A stretch of DNA of 41,281 nt from Anaerolineae bacterium (GCA_019637555.1 JAHBVK010000053.1:1-41281); one strand, 5' to 3'; shown: positions 1 to 9,568, counted from the first letter of the stretch. Program-made: numbers and translations. The notes: a model not told the origin generated them from the sequence alone.

Positions 1-1
1 C

Positions 2-1555
2 GAAGAAATCCTGATCGGTGATCTGCGTCTGATCTACAATCCCGAAACTGAGCAAGCAGAAACCACCAGTTCGCGCCCACTCAAAACCACCACTATCCGC
101 GTAGAGGCGGTGCAAGCAAGCTACCGCGTCGATCTCGAACCGCCCACCGATCCGGTAACGCCGGGTGCGCATGTGCAAGCAACCCTGCTAATCGAGAACA
201 TCAGCAAAGAGACGGATCGTTACAGCATCGAGGTTGAAGGTATCCCCAGCGAATGGGTGCGCATTGAACGGGCGGCGCTGGAAATCGATCCGGGTACGCA
301 AGTCTCCATCTCGATCACTTTTAAGCCGCTGCGGCGCAGCAGCACGCGCCCCGGCGATTACGTGGTCACCGTACGCGTGCGCTCCCTGTCCGTTGAACAG
401 CCAGTTGAAGCAGTCATGCCGCTGACGGTGCGTACTTACAGTGGCTTCGGCATGGTGCTGGCGACTCCGCGCGTCACGCGGGAGATCCCCTTCGAGCTGC
501 GCGTGCATAATCAGGGCAGCGGTCCACTGCCGATCACACTTTCAGGCACAGCGCCCAATAACGACTTACTGATCCAACCCTCGCTGCCTACTGTCACGCT
601 TGCCCCCGGCGAAAACCGGATAATTCAGGGGTATGTGAGATCGCGCCGTGATCGTCTGATCGGACCGACGCGCGAACGCCGCTACGATTTACTGGTACGT
701 TCACAGGACGCTTCAGGATTTTTGGCTGCCGTGCAGGGCACCTTCATCGAACGCTCGTGGCTGCCGACGTGGGTACTCGGTGTCATTGGTGTGGTGGGCG
801 TCCTGCTGATCACTGCCTGTGTTGCCCTCTCGATGTTCCTGCTGCGACCGCGCAGCGCCGAGATCGCCTCGTTCGTTGTCGAACCGAGCACCGTTTACCG
901 TAACCTGACGCAGCAGATCGGCGTCTCGTGGCGCGTCATCAATGCCCGCCGCATCCGCCTGCAAACTGATGGCATCCGCTTGGATGTGCCGCTGCCCGAC
1001 GATGTTTCCAGCGTCAATTCGGTGCAGCTTGTCGGCAAAGTAGCCAACACCGCGACGATCACACTGCTGGTGGAAGGCGAAGATGGCGAAGCAGTGCTCG
1101 ATCCGCGCACATTGGTGACCATGCCGCCGACTTGCACCGCGCTCCGTGTCGAACCGGGACGACGGGGTCCCTCAACGAGTTATACGCCGGAAGGTCAGTT
1201 GACCGTCGCTCAGGTCTACCCGATTGATCGCCGCAATGCTGATACGACGTGGCTGCGGATCGAGGTCGCTAATCTGTGGATTCCGCTCGATGCTCTAGAT
1301 TGCAGCGCCTTCGCGCCCACTGACTTAACACTGATCGGCACGGAAGAGATTCCGCCGACGCCAACAGCAACCGCGACACCGACAGTAACCGCGACGGCGA
1401 CTCCTACCGCGACAGCTACTAACACACCGACGCCAACGCTGACACCAACAATCGCGCCTCCGGCATCCGCCACGCCGCAGTTTCCGGCAGCGGTGACGGT
1501 TTCTCCGGGGGCGTTGTTTTCACCCGTCCCGACAACGCCAACCGTACCGGGGTGA
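2..1555 (+). CDS. Membrane protein with Ig-like, SH3-like and Thr/Pro-rich tail (5' truncated)
   Basis: The reading frame is open from base 2, so the gene begins before the window; a GTG at 110 exists but the 36 codons before it read as protein. Seen: two beta-rich segments resembling CARDB/NEW3 Ig-like domains (about 110-700), one strong transmembrane helix (about 760-846, Trp-Val-Leu-Gly start), then an extracytoplasmic part whose segment at 1128-1310 looks like a bacterial SH3 domain (RVEPGRRGPSTSY, then TWLRIEVANLWIPLDAL). The end is a low-complexity tail of Pro-Thr-Ala-Thr repeats (about 1354-1460), a common feature of Anaerolineae surface proteins. The role is unknown; a cell-envelope or adhesion role is inferred. 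The upstream part may hold an FHA or other domain, which cannot be judged here. Confidence 0.75.
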   Translation, partial: EEILIGDLRLIYNPETEQAETTSSRPLKTTTIRVEAVQASYRVDLEPPTDPVTPGAHVQATLLIENISKETDRYSIEVEGIPSEWVRIERAALEIDPGTQVSISITFKPLRRSSTRPGDYVVTVRVRSLSVEQPVEAVMPLTVRTYSGFGMVLATPRVTREIPFELRVHNQGSGPLPITLSGTAPNNDLLIQPSLPTVTLAPGENRIIQGYVRSRRDRLIGPTRERRYDLLVRSQDASGFLAAVQGTFIERSWLPTWVLGVIGVVGVLLITACVALSMFLLRPRSAEIASFVVEPSTVYRNLTQQIGVSWRVINARRIRLQTDGIRLDVPLPDDVSSVNSVQLVGKVANTATITLLVEGEDGEAVLDPRTLVTMPPTCTALRVEPGRRGPSTSYTPEGQLTVAQVYPIDRRNADTTWLRIEVANLWIPLDALDCSAFAPTDLTLIGTEEIPPTPTATATPTVTATATPTATATNTPTPTLTPTIAPPASATPQFPAAVTVSPGALFSPVPTTPTVPG

Positions 1556-1655
1556 GTATCCAAATGCCGGGTCGAGGATGACCTGAATGATCTGCACGAC
1601 TGCTAAGTGATCGGTGAGTGATTGTACAATTGTCAGAAGCCGAAATGAACCTTTG

Positions 1656-1664
1656 TGCTACAAT
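1656..1664 (+). promoter_or_regulatory. Possible extended -10 promoter for the 1741 gene
   Basis: TGC-TACAAT matches an extended -10 element (TGnTATAAT) 77 bases before the GTG start. No good -35 lies 16-18 bases upstream. A perfect 10-base palindrome ATTGTACAAT at 1621-1630 sits just before it and could be an operator. Weak evidence. Confidence 0.3.
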
Positions 1665-1740
1665 CCCCGCAAGCATCCGCCTGAGCTAAGTTATCGCTGA
1701 GACTTTATATTGATGTCCGTGTAGTGTTTGTAGGTGTGCC

Positions 1741-4302
1741 GTGAAACGAGTAGCGCTTCCTTTCAAATTATCACTGTTGACCACCATCACGATCAGCCTG
1801 CTTGCCCTTGTCTTGGCGCTGCCCTTCTCCCGCCCGCAACCCGCGCTTGCCCAAACCGCTAGTTCCATCACCATGAACGTGGTCGCGGGGTATGACGGCT
1901 TCTTCCGTGCAAACCAGTGGACACCGCTGTTCATCGAGGTCAGCAACACCGGCGCGGAGATCAACGGCGAACTGCGCGTCACGGCGAATTCCTCGCAGGG
2001 GTTAGCCGCCAACGCCTATGCCACCGACATCACGCTGGCGACTCAATCCAGCAAGCAGATTCCGCTCAACGTCAAACTCTACGAGTACGCCAGCAGTGTG
2101 CAGATCGAGCTGGTGACTGAGAACGGCATCATCGCTACGCAGTCGCGCCCGCTGAAAGTGGTCTCGGCGGGTAACATGTTGTTCGCCGTCGTCACCGAAT
2201 CTCCGCGCGGCACGGTGGACGTGCAGACTCCCGGCAACACCATCGCACAAGGGGCGATTGTTCAGGCGAATTGGCGCTTAGAGAATATCCCCCGTTCAGC
2301 GCAAGGCTTAAGTGGACTCGATGGCTTAGTGCTAACCGATGTCGATACCGGCAATCTGGCGGCAGAACAGCGTCTAGCGATCCGCGAGTGGGTCCTTTCT
2401 GGCGGTCATCTGGTGGTCACGGGCGGACCGAACTGGCAGAAAACGCAGGCGGGCATCAGCGATCTCCTACCCGTCACGCCGTCCAACACCTCGACGCTCA
2501 CCTCCGTAACTTCGCTAGCGACCTACGCCGGATTGCCCGATGTACAACTCAGCGCCGACTCACCGATCACGGTCACTCAGTTGAAGCTGAAGCCGGACGC
2601 ACTGATTTTGGCGCAAGAAAGCGGCTTACCACTGCTGGCGCGTCAGCGACAGGGTGAGGGCGTGGTCGATTACATGGCGATAGATCCCGGTCTGGAACCG
2701 TTGTCATCGTGGACGGAGCGCAGTCTTTTCTGGTCAGCACTGCTGACGTTGAACACCGTGCGCCCCAGTTGGTCATATGGCGTCACCAACACGGATCAAG
2801 CCTCGCTCTCAGCGGATTTCATCAAAGGTTTGCGTCTGCCCGATGTGCTGCAACTGGTCGGGTTTCTCGGCGCGTACATTCTGCTGATCGGACCCGCCAA
2901 CTACCTGATCTTGCGCTGGCTTAAGCGTCCTGAACTGGCGTGGGTTACTATCCCGCTGGTGGTCATCGCTACCAGTGTCTATGCCTATACTACTGGCTTC
3001 AGCTTGCGCGGCACACTGGCAACGGTCAACCGTCTGGCGGTGGTGCAAGCATGGGTAGGCAGTGATCGCGCGGAGGTCGATGGCGTCTTGGGCATCCTCG
3101 CCCCACGTCGTGGTAACTACGACATTTCTGTGCGCAACAACATGAGCTTGCAATCGCTCACCAACACTGATTCAGCCGTGAACCCCGCGCTTGGCTCTAA
3201 TCTGACCATCTACGAAGGCACCGATTATCAGGCACGCAATATCCCTGTTGATGCGGGGACGACTGCCGCCTTCCTGGTCGAGGGCTTCACGCAGATCACG
3301 CCGTTGGAAGGCACCGCGACGATGGAGATCGGGCGTAGTTCCCGCACAGGCGTCAGTTCTGCACCCACCCTGCTCAAAGGCACGATCAAAAACACGACAG
3401 GCATGACCCTCACCGATGTAGTCGTCTTGGGTATGGGCAACACCTATAACCTCGGCACGTTGGATGCGGGTGAAGAAGCCGAGTTCACCATGACGGTCAA
3501 TGGCGGTGTAGCCTCGAAGGCTGCTCCGGGCAGTGTCTTTCCGCCAGCAGGTTATTATGGTGGCTTCGGCAGTGTCGGCATCGGCTATACCGATCCTTCG
3601 CTGCAAGAACAGACCATCCACGATATTCTGGGCAGCGGCTACTATTCACCCAACGGGCGCAGCCTGAACAGCAGCCTCGAAGATCAGGAAAATTGGCGGC
3701 GGCAGAGTTTCTTGCGTGCCATCGCGCTGGACTACAATCCTAGCGGCGGGCGCGGCACCGATGTTTTTGTGGCGGGTTGGACGGCAACCTCACCGATGGA
3801 GGTTGATCTCCCCAGCATAAACTTCGTCACCGAGGACTCCACGTTATGGTTGTTCCGCTTGCCCATCCAGATCAAAGCCGCTGAAGCAGATGGCTTGGTC
3901 GAGATTCCCAGTGCCTTCATGACGTGGGCGATTTCCCCGGACTCGCGCTTGCAGGATGCCGGACCCTTCCAGTTGGCGCTGCGCTACGGCGAGAACGCCA
4001 TCTTCCGCTTCAATATGCTGTCGGAAGTCAACAATCTTGATATTGACGAACTGCGTATTCGGGCGGTAATGAACGATAACGCGAGCATCCTCAGCGGTCA
4101 GATTTCGTTGTGGAACTGGACGACAGGCGTTTGGGATGTGGTAACCATCCGCAACGGCACGCAGTTTGCTAACATCGTTGATCCCGCGCCTTATTTAGGC
4201 GTTGGCAATACGGTGCAAATGAAGGTAGAACCTTCTAGCAGTGGGCAAGGCTATGTATTCTATGATCGCATTGAATTGACCATGTACGGTAAGCTAAAGT
4301 GA
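1741..4302 (+). CDS. Large exported membrane-anchored protein with GATase-like segment
   Basis: 853 residues from a GTG start. Residues 1-38 form a Sec signal peptide ending Ala-Leu-Ala-Gln. Residues about 190-330 (LDGLVLTDVDTGNL, REWVLSGGHLVVTGG) resemble the class-I glutamine amidotransferase-like fold seen in GldG/DUF4350-type partners of ABC-2 transporters. Two transmembrane helices follow (about 370-392 and 398-415), then some 430 residues of extracytoplasmic beta-rich sequence. The ABC ATPase gene follows 66 bases downstream on the same strand, so the two probably form one unit. Function is not known; a GldG-like accessory role is inference. Starting GTG has only a weak TAGGTG upstream. 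Confidence 0.7.
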   Translation: MKRVALPFKLSLLTTITISLLALVLALPFSRPQPALAQTASSITMNVVAGYDGFFRANQWTPLFIEVSNTGAEINGELRVTANSSQGLAANAYATDITLATQSSKQIPLNVKLYEYASSVQIELVTENGIIATQSRPLKVVSAGNMLFAVVTESPRGTVDVQTPGNTIAQGAIVQANWRLENIPRSAQGLSGLDGLVLTDVDTGNLAAEQRLAIREWVLSGGHLVVTGGPNWQKTQAGISDLLPVTPSNTSTLTSVTSLATYAGLPDVQLSADSPITVTQLKLKPDALILAQESGLPLLARQRQGEGVVDYMAIDPGLEPLSSWTERSLFWSALLTLNTVRPSWSYGVTNTDQASLSADFIKGLRLPDVLQLVGFLGAYILLIGPANYLILRWLKRPELAWVTIPLVVIATSVYAYTTGFSLRGTLATVNRLAVVQAWVGSDRAEVDGVLGILAPRRGNYDISVRNNMSLQSLTNTDSAVNPALGSNLTIYEGTDYQARNIPVDAGTTAAFLVEGFTQITPLEGTATMEIGRSSRTGVSSAPTLLKGTIKNTTGMTLTDVVVLGMGNTYNLGTLDAGEEAEFTMTVNGGVASKAAPGSVFPPAGYYGGFGSVGIGYTDPSLQEQTIHDILGSGYYSPNGRSLNSSLEDQENWRRQSFLRAIALDYNPSGGRGTDVFVAGWTATSPMEVDLPSINFVTEDSTLWLFRLPIQIKAAEADGLVEIPSAFMTWAISPDSRLQDAGPFQLALRYGENAIFRFNMLSEVNNLDIDELRIRAVMNDNASILSGQISLWNWTTGVWDVVTIRNGTQFANIVDPAPYLGVGNTVQMKVEPSSSGQGYVFYDRIELTMYGKLK

Positions 4303-4368
4303 ATGGATCAGCGACGCATCGAGCGTAAACGATGGATCGCATAAGCGACAGTGACGAGGTTGATCAGC

Positions 4369-5400
4369 ATGACGAACGCGACTACTCCCACACCAACGGC
4401 GACAGCCGCAGAGCCAACCAGTGTTGGCGCGACCAACGGTAACAGCAGCGACTACATTATTGAGACGCGCGATCTGGTCAAGCGTTATGGCAAGCTGACC
4501 GCCGTCAATCATTTGTCGCTGCAAGTGCCACGCGGCGCGATCTATGGCTTCGTCGGACCGAATGGCGCGGGCAAGACCAGCACTATGCGTATCCTGACCA
4601 CGCTGATGCTGCCGACTTCCGGTCAGGCGTATGTGGCGGGTTACGAAGTGACCAAAGACCCGCGCTCGGTGCGCCGCATGATCGGCTATATGCCCGACTT
4701 CTTCGGCGTCTACGATGATATGAAGGTGTGGGAATATCTCGATTTCTTCGCCGCCTGTTACGACATCCCCGAAAGCGAACGCCCGCAGATGATCGGTGAC
4801 CTGCTCGATCTGGTCGATCTCTCCGCCCGCCGCGAGGATATGGTCGATAAGCTCAGTCGTGGTATGAAGCAGCGCTTATGCCTGGCGCGCACACTGGCGC
4901 ACGATCCGCAAGTGTTGATCCTTGACGAACCAGCCTCCGGTCTTGATCCCCGCGCCCGTATTGAAATCCGCGAGCTGCTGGTGGAACTGAGTAAGATGGG
5001 TAAGACCATCTTCTTCTCCTCGCATATTCTGGCGGACGTGGCGGAAATCTGCACGCATATCGGCATCGTCGAAGGCGGTCAGATGGTTACGCAGGGCAGC
5101 ATGGAAGAAGTACAGCGCAAACTGATGCCGCACCGCGAAGCAATCGTCACGCTGCTGGATCGCGCTGAGGATGCCCGTTCGGTACTGGCGGCGATCCCCG
5201 GCGTGCTCAACAGCGAAGTGCTGCCGGATGAAGCGGGCAAGAAGCGCGTGCGCGTCAGCTTCAACGGTGACGACGCTATGATGAGCACGATGATGACCAG
5301 TCTCGCTTCACAGGGCATCCCGATGGTCAATTTCAGCGAAACCGCCCACGATCTGGAAACGGTGTTCATGAAAGTGACCAAAGGGTTAGGGCAGGAATAA
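4369..5400 (+). CDS. ABC transporter ATP-binding protein (ABC-2 type)
   Basis: ATPase subunit of an ABC exporter of the CcmA/NatA/GldA class. Seen: Walker A GPNGAGKTS, signature LSRGMKQRL, Walker B VLILDEPASGLDP and the switch histidine in SSHIL, followed by a C-terminal regulatory extension of about 100 residues typical of ABC-2 ATPases. I place the start at ATG 4369 because GAGG lies 9 bases upstream; an in-frame GTG at 4351 would add six residues. The first 25 residues are a Thr/Ala/Pro linker. No permease gene is present on either side within the window: the next gene is on the opposite strand. The partner may be the 853-residue protein upstream or a permease before the window. Confidence 0.92.
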   Translation: MTNATTPTPTATAAEPTSVGATNGNSSDYIIETRDLVKRYGKLTAVNHLSLQVPRGAIYGFVGPNGAGKTSTMRILTTLMLPTSGQAYVAGYEVTKDPRSVRRMIGYMPDFFGVYDDMKVWEYLDFFAACYDIPESERPQMIGDLLDLVDLSARREDMVDKLSRGMKQRLCLARTLAHDPQVLILDEPASGLDPRARIEIRELLVELSKMGKTIFFSSHILADVAEICTHIGIVEGGQMVTQGSMEEVQRKLMPHREAIVTLLDRAEDARSVLAAIPGVLNSEVLPDEAGKKRVRVSFNGDDAMMSTMMTSLASQGIPMVNFSETAHDLETVFMKVTKGLGQE

Positions 5401-5497
5401 CCATCAGCCCGTTGATGCCGTTGGGCATCTCGCCTAGCGTAAAGTCAATGATCTGCGCCCACCCTCATTACTTGTCTTCGCACAACTCTCAACAAAA

Positions 5498-5528
5498 ACG
5501 AGTGATGTCAATCTATGCCATCACTCGT
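5498..5528. terminator. Bidirectional terminator hairpin
   Basis: Perfect 10-base stem ACGAGTGATG / CATCACTCGT with an 11-base loop, preceded by an A-run (CAAAAACG). It lies between the convergent ABC ATPase and enolase-superfamily genes and can serve both. Confidence 0.6.
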
Positions 5529-5564
5529 TACTGAGATCACCCGTTCTCATTAATTCTCAGTTCG

Positions 5565-6725
5565 TCAAACCCGCGCTTGGCGCTTCTGCCAATCCTCCGC
5601 GAACAGATTGAAGTGGATATTGGCGTGCGGATGGGCGGCGATCACGTCCTCATTCAGCTTGACGCCCAAGCCCGCGCCAGTAGGCAGCGAGAAATAACCA
5701 TCGACCACTTCCGGCAGCCCCGGCGCGGCTTCCTTAACGTATGCCTCGGCGAAATCGTTGAAGTGCTCTTGAATCTTGAAGTTGTGCGTACACGCCGCTA
5801 GATGCAGCGCCGCCGCTGTCGAGACCGCACCACCGACGTTATGCGGCGCGACAAGGATGTAGTATGCCTCCGCCCACGCCGCCAGCTTTTTGGTGTACAG
5901 GATGCCACCGAAATGCGTAATATCCGGCTGGATGATGTCCGCCGCTTGCTTCTCGAACAATTCGCGATATTCGTAGGTGGTGTGCAGACGTTCGCCCGTG
6001 GCTACCGGAATGCCCAGTGGCGCGATAGCGTCCATCACCTTTTTCAGCGCACCGAGATTATCCGGCGGTGTGGGTTCTTCGTACCACGACGGTTTGAATT
6101 GTGCCAATTCCCGCGCCATCTCTACCGCCGTCACCGGATTGAAGCGTCCGTGCATCTCGACCAGAATTTCCACTTCGGGACCTACCGCATCGCGCACGGC
6201 TTCCACCAGCGCAATCGAGCGCAGTTTCTCCTGATACTCAAGTTCGTAATAGCCTGCGCCGAAGGGATCGAGTTTGAGCGCGCGATAGCCCTTCGCTACG
6301 GCACGTTTTGCCGCCGCGTGGAAATCCTCCGGGGTGCGTTCGACGGTATACCAGCCATTCGCATAAGCCTTGATCTTATCCCGTACCGCGCCGCCAAGCA
6401 GCCGATACACAGGCTGGTTCAGTGCTTGCCCCATGATGTCCCAGCACGCCATCTCGATCAGCGCGATGCCAGACATAGTGATATCACTGCCGCGCTCGAA
6501 ATCCTCCAGCATCATGCGGTGAACCAGCTTTTCCACGTCAAAGGGATCAGCGCCGAGCACGTATTTGGGTACAGCGTATTCGAGGTAGCCGAGCGCCGCT
6601 TCCGTGCGGTTGACCACGCGTACCTCGCCCGCACCTACTAAGCCCTCGTCCGTCTCCACCTTTACATAAGTCAGGTTGCGCCAAGCCGTACCCATGACCA
6701 TTGGCGTCACACGCGTAATTTTCAC
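5565..6725 (-). CDS. Enolase-superfamily sugar-acid dehydratase (mandelate racemase/MLE family)
   Basis: 386 residues. Enzymes of this family abstract the alpha-proton of a carboxylate with Mg2+ help; GalD-like members dehydrate aldonates or aldarates. Seen, numbering from the GTG start: K151-L-D153 (KxD-type acid/base), E190 in EMHGR, E216 in YEEP, E245 in GER, D268/H271 in PDITHFGG, and H295 in APHNVGG. The EMHGR and PHN motifs point to the D-galactonate dehydratase-like branch; the substrate cannot be named. The start chosen is GTG at 6725, because AAAAGGAT lies about 10 bases upstream; the longer frame to 6815 runs into a dispersed repeat and has no family-like sequence. The SGNH hydrolase gene lies upstream on the same strand. 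Confidence 0.88.
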   Translation of the reverse strand: MKITRVTPMVMGTAWRNLTYVKVETDEGLVGAGEVRVVNRTEAALGYLEYAVPKYVLGADPFDVEKLVHRMMLEDFERGSDITMSGIALIEMACWDIMGQALNQPVYRLLGGAVRDKIKAYANGWYTVERTPEDFHAAAKRAVAKGYRALKLDPFGAGYYELEYQEKLRSIALVEAVRDAVGPEVEILVEMHGRFNPVTAVEMARELAQFKPSWYEEPTPPDNLGALKKVMDAIAPLGIPVATGERLHTTYEYRELFEKQAADIIQPDITHFGGILYTKKLAAWAEAYYILVAPHNVGGAVSTAAALHLAACTHNFKIQEHFNDFAEAYVKEAAPGLPEVVDGYFSLPTGAGLGVKLNEDVIAAHPHANIHFNLFAEDWQKRQARV

Positions 6726-6837
6726 TGGATCAATCCTTTTGGGTAAATGAAGAATAGTGACTAAAGAGCGTCGAATTAATTCGGATTTATCATTTCCCCA
6801 ACCCCCTATCCGCATGTGAGCTAAAGTCTAACTCAGA

Positions 6838-6875
6838 CTCTCCCTCTAGCCGCTTGCGGGAGAGGGGGTGAGGGC
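6838..6875. repeat. Family A dispersed palindrome (single unit)
   Basis: Copy of the CCCTCT-agccgctt-GCGGGAGAGGGGGTGAGGGC element, between the dehydratase and SGNH genes. A degenerate further arm (CCCCAACCCCCTATCCGCATG) lies at 6795-6816. Confidence 0.7.
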
Positions 6876-6892
6876 TTTACGTCCCTATAACT

Positions 6893-7543
6893 TCAGCCTA
6901 AAATCGCTTTGACCTTCTCCGCCACTGCCAAGCCCAGCTTCTGATGTGCCTCCGCTTCCAGATGGATGCCATCATAAGTGCTGGTCTGGATCACTGTACC
7001 CGCGTCCAGAAAGTGGCAGCCACGTTCCTGTGCAACTCTGGCGTAATGCACGCTCAAGCGCTGCGATTTCGTCTCCGCGCCCTCGAACATATCGGCAAAG
7101 TAACTGAATTCAGGGGCGATCTTGCTCAGGTCAGCGGTAGGTGGTGGGCAGATCAGCAGCACCGCAGGCGCATACTGCCAATCGAGACCGGCTTTGCTGT
7201 TCATCACCATGTCGACCAGCACACCAGCGCCCGCCGCGATGTCGAACGGCGACAGCGAAAAGCGCTTCTTCAAATCGTTGGTGCCGAGCATGATGATCAC
7301 CAGATCAAGCGGCGTATGTGAATCGAGGCACGGCTGCAGATAGGTCTTGCCATTCTTAAACCCTTCAATGGGATCGTCCCAGACCGTTGTCCTGCCGCCT
7401 AAGCCCTCCTCGATTACAAAATAATCGGCGCCGAGCGTGTTGCGCAATACACCAGCCCAGCGCACGTTGCTATCGAAGCGGCGTCCTCCGTGTGGCGGTG
7501 CGCCCCACGTATTCGAGTCGCCGTAACAGAGGATCGTTTTCAA
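6893..7543 (-). CDS. SGNH/GDSL-family esterase
   Basis: 217 residues. SGNH hydrolases cleave acyl esters, often acetyl groups on sugars. Seen: block I GDSNTWG (Ser10 is the nucleophile), a Gly block near TTVWDD, block III LGTNDLK and block V DGIHLEAEAH with the Asp and His of the triad. I choose the TTG at 7543: GGGAGG lies 9 bases upstream and the catalytic motif follows at once, as is usual in this family. The longer frame to 7681 would add 46 residues (VRILVAQAAGRIGAVV) that do not belong to the family. It may act with the downstream dehydratase on modified sugars; that is inference from position. Confidence 0.85.
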   Translation of the reverse strand: MKTILCYGDSNTWGAPPHGGRRFDSNVRWAGVLRNTLGADYFVIEEGLGGRTTVWDDPIEGFKNGKTYLQPCLDSHTPLDLVIIMLGTNDLKKRFSLSPFDIAAGAGVLVDMVMNSKAGLDWQYAPAVLLICPPPTADLSKIAPEFSYFADMFEGAETKSQRLSVHYARVAQERGCHFLDAGTVIQTSTYDGIHLEAEAHQKLGLAVAEKVKAILG

Positions 7544-7722
7544 GCTGACATTCCTCCCACGCGCAGCAAATTCCGCCAATCTACGGGTGACTACAGCGCC
7601 GATCCGCCCCGCCGCTTGCGCCACCAATATCCGCACTTTATTCTGTTCAATCGCTGGTTGTTTGGGTGCTTCGCTACTCACGGCGCTTGCAGCACTCCGT
7701 TCTACTCGCCAATTACCACTCG

Positions 7723-8130
7723 TTACTCAGCACTCGGTGTTGGCGCACCCTCAGGACTGCTCAAGCCATACGCGCCAGCCTTAAGCACCTTCAACGATAG
7801 CAGCGCGCACTTCACGCGCACCGGACCAAGTGGCAGCCCGATGTTTTCCAGCACTTCTTCTTTGCTGATGTTGCGGGCATCTTCCAGCTTCATGCCTACC
7901 AACTGCTCGCCGAGCATCGACGCCGATGCCTTGCTGATCGCGCAGCCCTGCCCTTCCCAACCAACTTCGGTGATCACTCCATTGTCATCAACGTGCAGCA
8001 TCAAATGCAGATGATCGCCGCACAGTGGATTGCTCTCCTCGTAGTCGATGTCGGGGTTTTCCAGCGCGTGCCAGTGACGCGGATTGCGCGAATGATCGAG
8101 GATATTTTCAGAATACAGATCCATGCCCAT
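7723..8130 (-). CDS. sufU: SUF-type NifU-like Fe-S cluster assembly protein
   Basis: 135 residues. SufU receives or relays sulfur from SufS during iron-sulfur cluster assembly in the cytoplasm. Seen: Cys37 and Asp39 in PLCGD, Cys63 in GCAIS and Cys108 in RVKCALL, the three Cys and one Asp of the family, with the Arg-x-x-Cys form of SufU rather than the His-Cys of IscU. The gap between Cys63 and Cys108 is 45 residues, shorter than I remember for Bacillus SufU, so the usual SufU insertion seems absent. It follows sufS on the same strand with a 27-base gap, so the two form an operon. ATG at 8124 is an equally possible start. Confidence 0.92.
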   Translation of the reverse strand: MGMDLYSENILDHSRNPRHWHALENPDIDYEESNPLCGDHLHLMLHVDDNGVITEVGWEGQGCAISKASASMLGEQLVGMKLEDARNISKEEVLENIGLPLGPVRVKCALLSLKVLKAGAYGLSSPEGAPTPSAE

Positions 8131-8157
8131 TGCTCGTTACCTCATTCTCCATTTCAG

Positions 8158-9414
8158 TTACGCGAAGTAACGTCGTGTACTTTCGATGGCGTTGATCAGG
8201 GTATCAACTTCTTCCATGGTGTTGTAGACGTAGAAACTGGCGCGCAGTGTTGCCGCGACTCCTAACTTGTCATGCAGTGGCATGGCGCAGTGATGTCCCG
8301 CGCGTACCGCCACGCCCGCCGCGTCCAAGCCTTGAGCCAGATCGTGCGCGTGGACGCCCTTCAGCGTGAAGCTGACCAAACCGCTGCGCTCCTCAACACT
8401 TGGACCGTAGGTGGTCAAGCCGATGACTTCGCTCAAGCGCTCCATCGCATAGCTGATCAGCGCCTTCTCGTGCTCGATCACATTCGCCAGCCCGATCTTG
8501 GTCAGGTAATCGACAGCCGCCCCCAGACCAACCGCTTCGGCAATGGCAGGAGTCCCCGCCTCGAACTTCTGCGGCGCATGAGCGTACTTGGTGCCTGTTA
8601 GGGTCACTTTGCTGATCATCGATCCGCCGCCGTTGTAAGGTGGCATCTTCTCCAGCAGATCGTATTTGCCGTAGAGCACACCGATCCCCGTCGGACCGAG
8701 CATCTTGTGCGCCGAAAATGCGTAGAAATCAGCGTCCAGATCGCGCACATTGACGGGCATCCCCGGCACGCTCTGCGCCCCATCGATCAGCGCCAACGCG
8801 CCTGCTTCATGCGCCAATTTAATGATCTCTTTCACCGGATTGATCGTGCCTAGCACGTTAGAGACATGCGCCACCGCCACCAGCTTGACGTTACCCTCTG
8901 CCAGCAGCTTGCGATATTCCCCCATGTCCAGCAGACCCGTCTCGGTGATCGGGATGTATTTCACCGTCACGCCTGTGCGTTCCGCCATCATCTGCCACGG
9001 CACGATATTGGCGTGATGCTCCATCTCGGTAGAGATGACGACATCGCCTGTGTGCAGCGTCGCATCGCCCCACGTCCGTGCCACCAGATTGATCGCTTCA
9101 GTGGTATTCCGCACATAGATGATCTCTTGCGCGTCACCCGCACCGATCAAGTCAGCGACTTTCTGACGTGCGCCTTCATAAGCGGCGGTGGCGCGTTCCG
9201 CAAAGGCATGAACTCCGCGATGCACATTGGCGTTCATGTGCTCGTAATAGTGGCTCATCGCATCGATCACAGCGGCGGGTTTCTGGCTGGTGGCGCCATT
9301 ATCGAGATAGGTCAACGGCACGCCCGGACGGATTTCCTGATTGAGGATCGGGAAATCGGCACGCAGCGCGGCGAGCGTTTCGGCAGAAAGTGCCGGAGGG
9401 GTTGGAGATGACAT
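8158..9414 (-). CDS. sufS: Cysteine desulfurase, SUF type
   Basis: 418 residues, class II cysteine desulfurase. It uses PLP to take sulfur from cysteine as a persulfide for Fe-S cluster assembly. Seen: the PLP Lys237 in SAHKMLGP, Asp211 in LIDGAQS, the His pair in MEHHANI and the persulfide Cys376 in RAGHHCAMPLH, in the short-loop context typical of SufS. Start ATG at 9414 has GGAG about 6 bases upstream. It leads the sufS-sufU pair. No sufBCD genes lie in the window, so they must be elsewhere if present. Confidence 0.95.
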   Translation of the reverse strand: MSSPTPPALSAETLAALRADFPILNQEIRPGVPLTYLDNGATSQKPAAVIDAMSHYYEHMNANVHRGVHAFAERATAAYEGARQKVADLIGAGDAQEIIYVRNTTEAINLVARTWGDATLHTGDVVISTEMEHHANIVPWQMMAERTGVTVKYIPITETGLLDMGEYRKLLAEGNVKLVAVAHVSNVLGTINPVKEIIKLAHEAGALALIDGAQSVPGMPVNVRDLDADFYAFSAHKMLGPTGIGVLYGKYDLLEKMPPYNGGGSMISKVTLTGTKYAHAPQKFEAGTPAIAEAVGLGAAVDYLTKIGLANVIEHEKALISYAMERLSEVIGLTTYGPSVEERSGLVSFTLKGVHAHDLAQGLDAAGVAVRAGHHCAMPLHDKLGVAATLRASFYVYNTMEEVDTLINAIESTRRYFA

Positions 9415-9568
9415 AGGGACTCCGCGACTAGCAGCTTACATGACTAACGGATGAGCCGAACCATGAGAATGTTACTGCGCCAACTCAAGGAAAACGCGCC
9501 AGCATTACAGTCATTTCTAGTTCGAATCAACCATATGACTTGCTGCTACTATAGCACTTCGCCCCTCG

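Noticed and set aside
5802..6641. 279-codon open frame on the + strand
   Set aside because: It lies wholly antisense to the dehydratase gene, is rich in Arg and His as shadow frames in this DNA are, and matches no family.
9515..9535. tRNA-like T-loop (AGTTCGAATCAACC)
   Set aside because: No acceptor, D or anticodon stems can be drawn around it.
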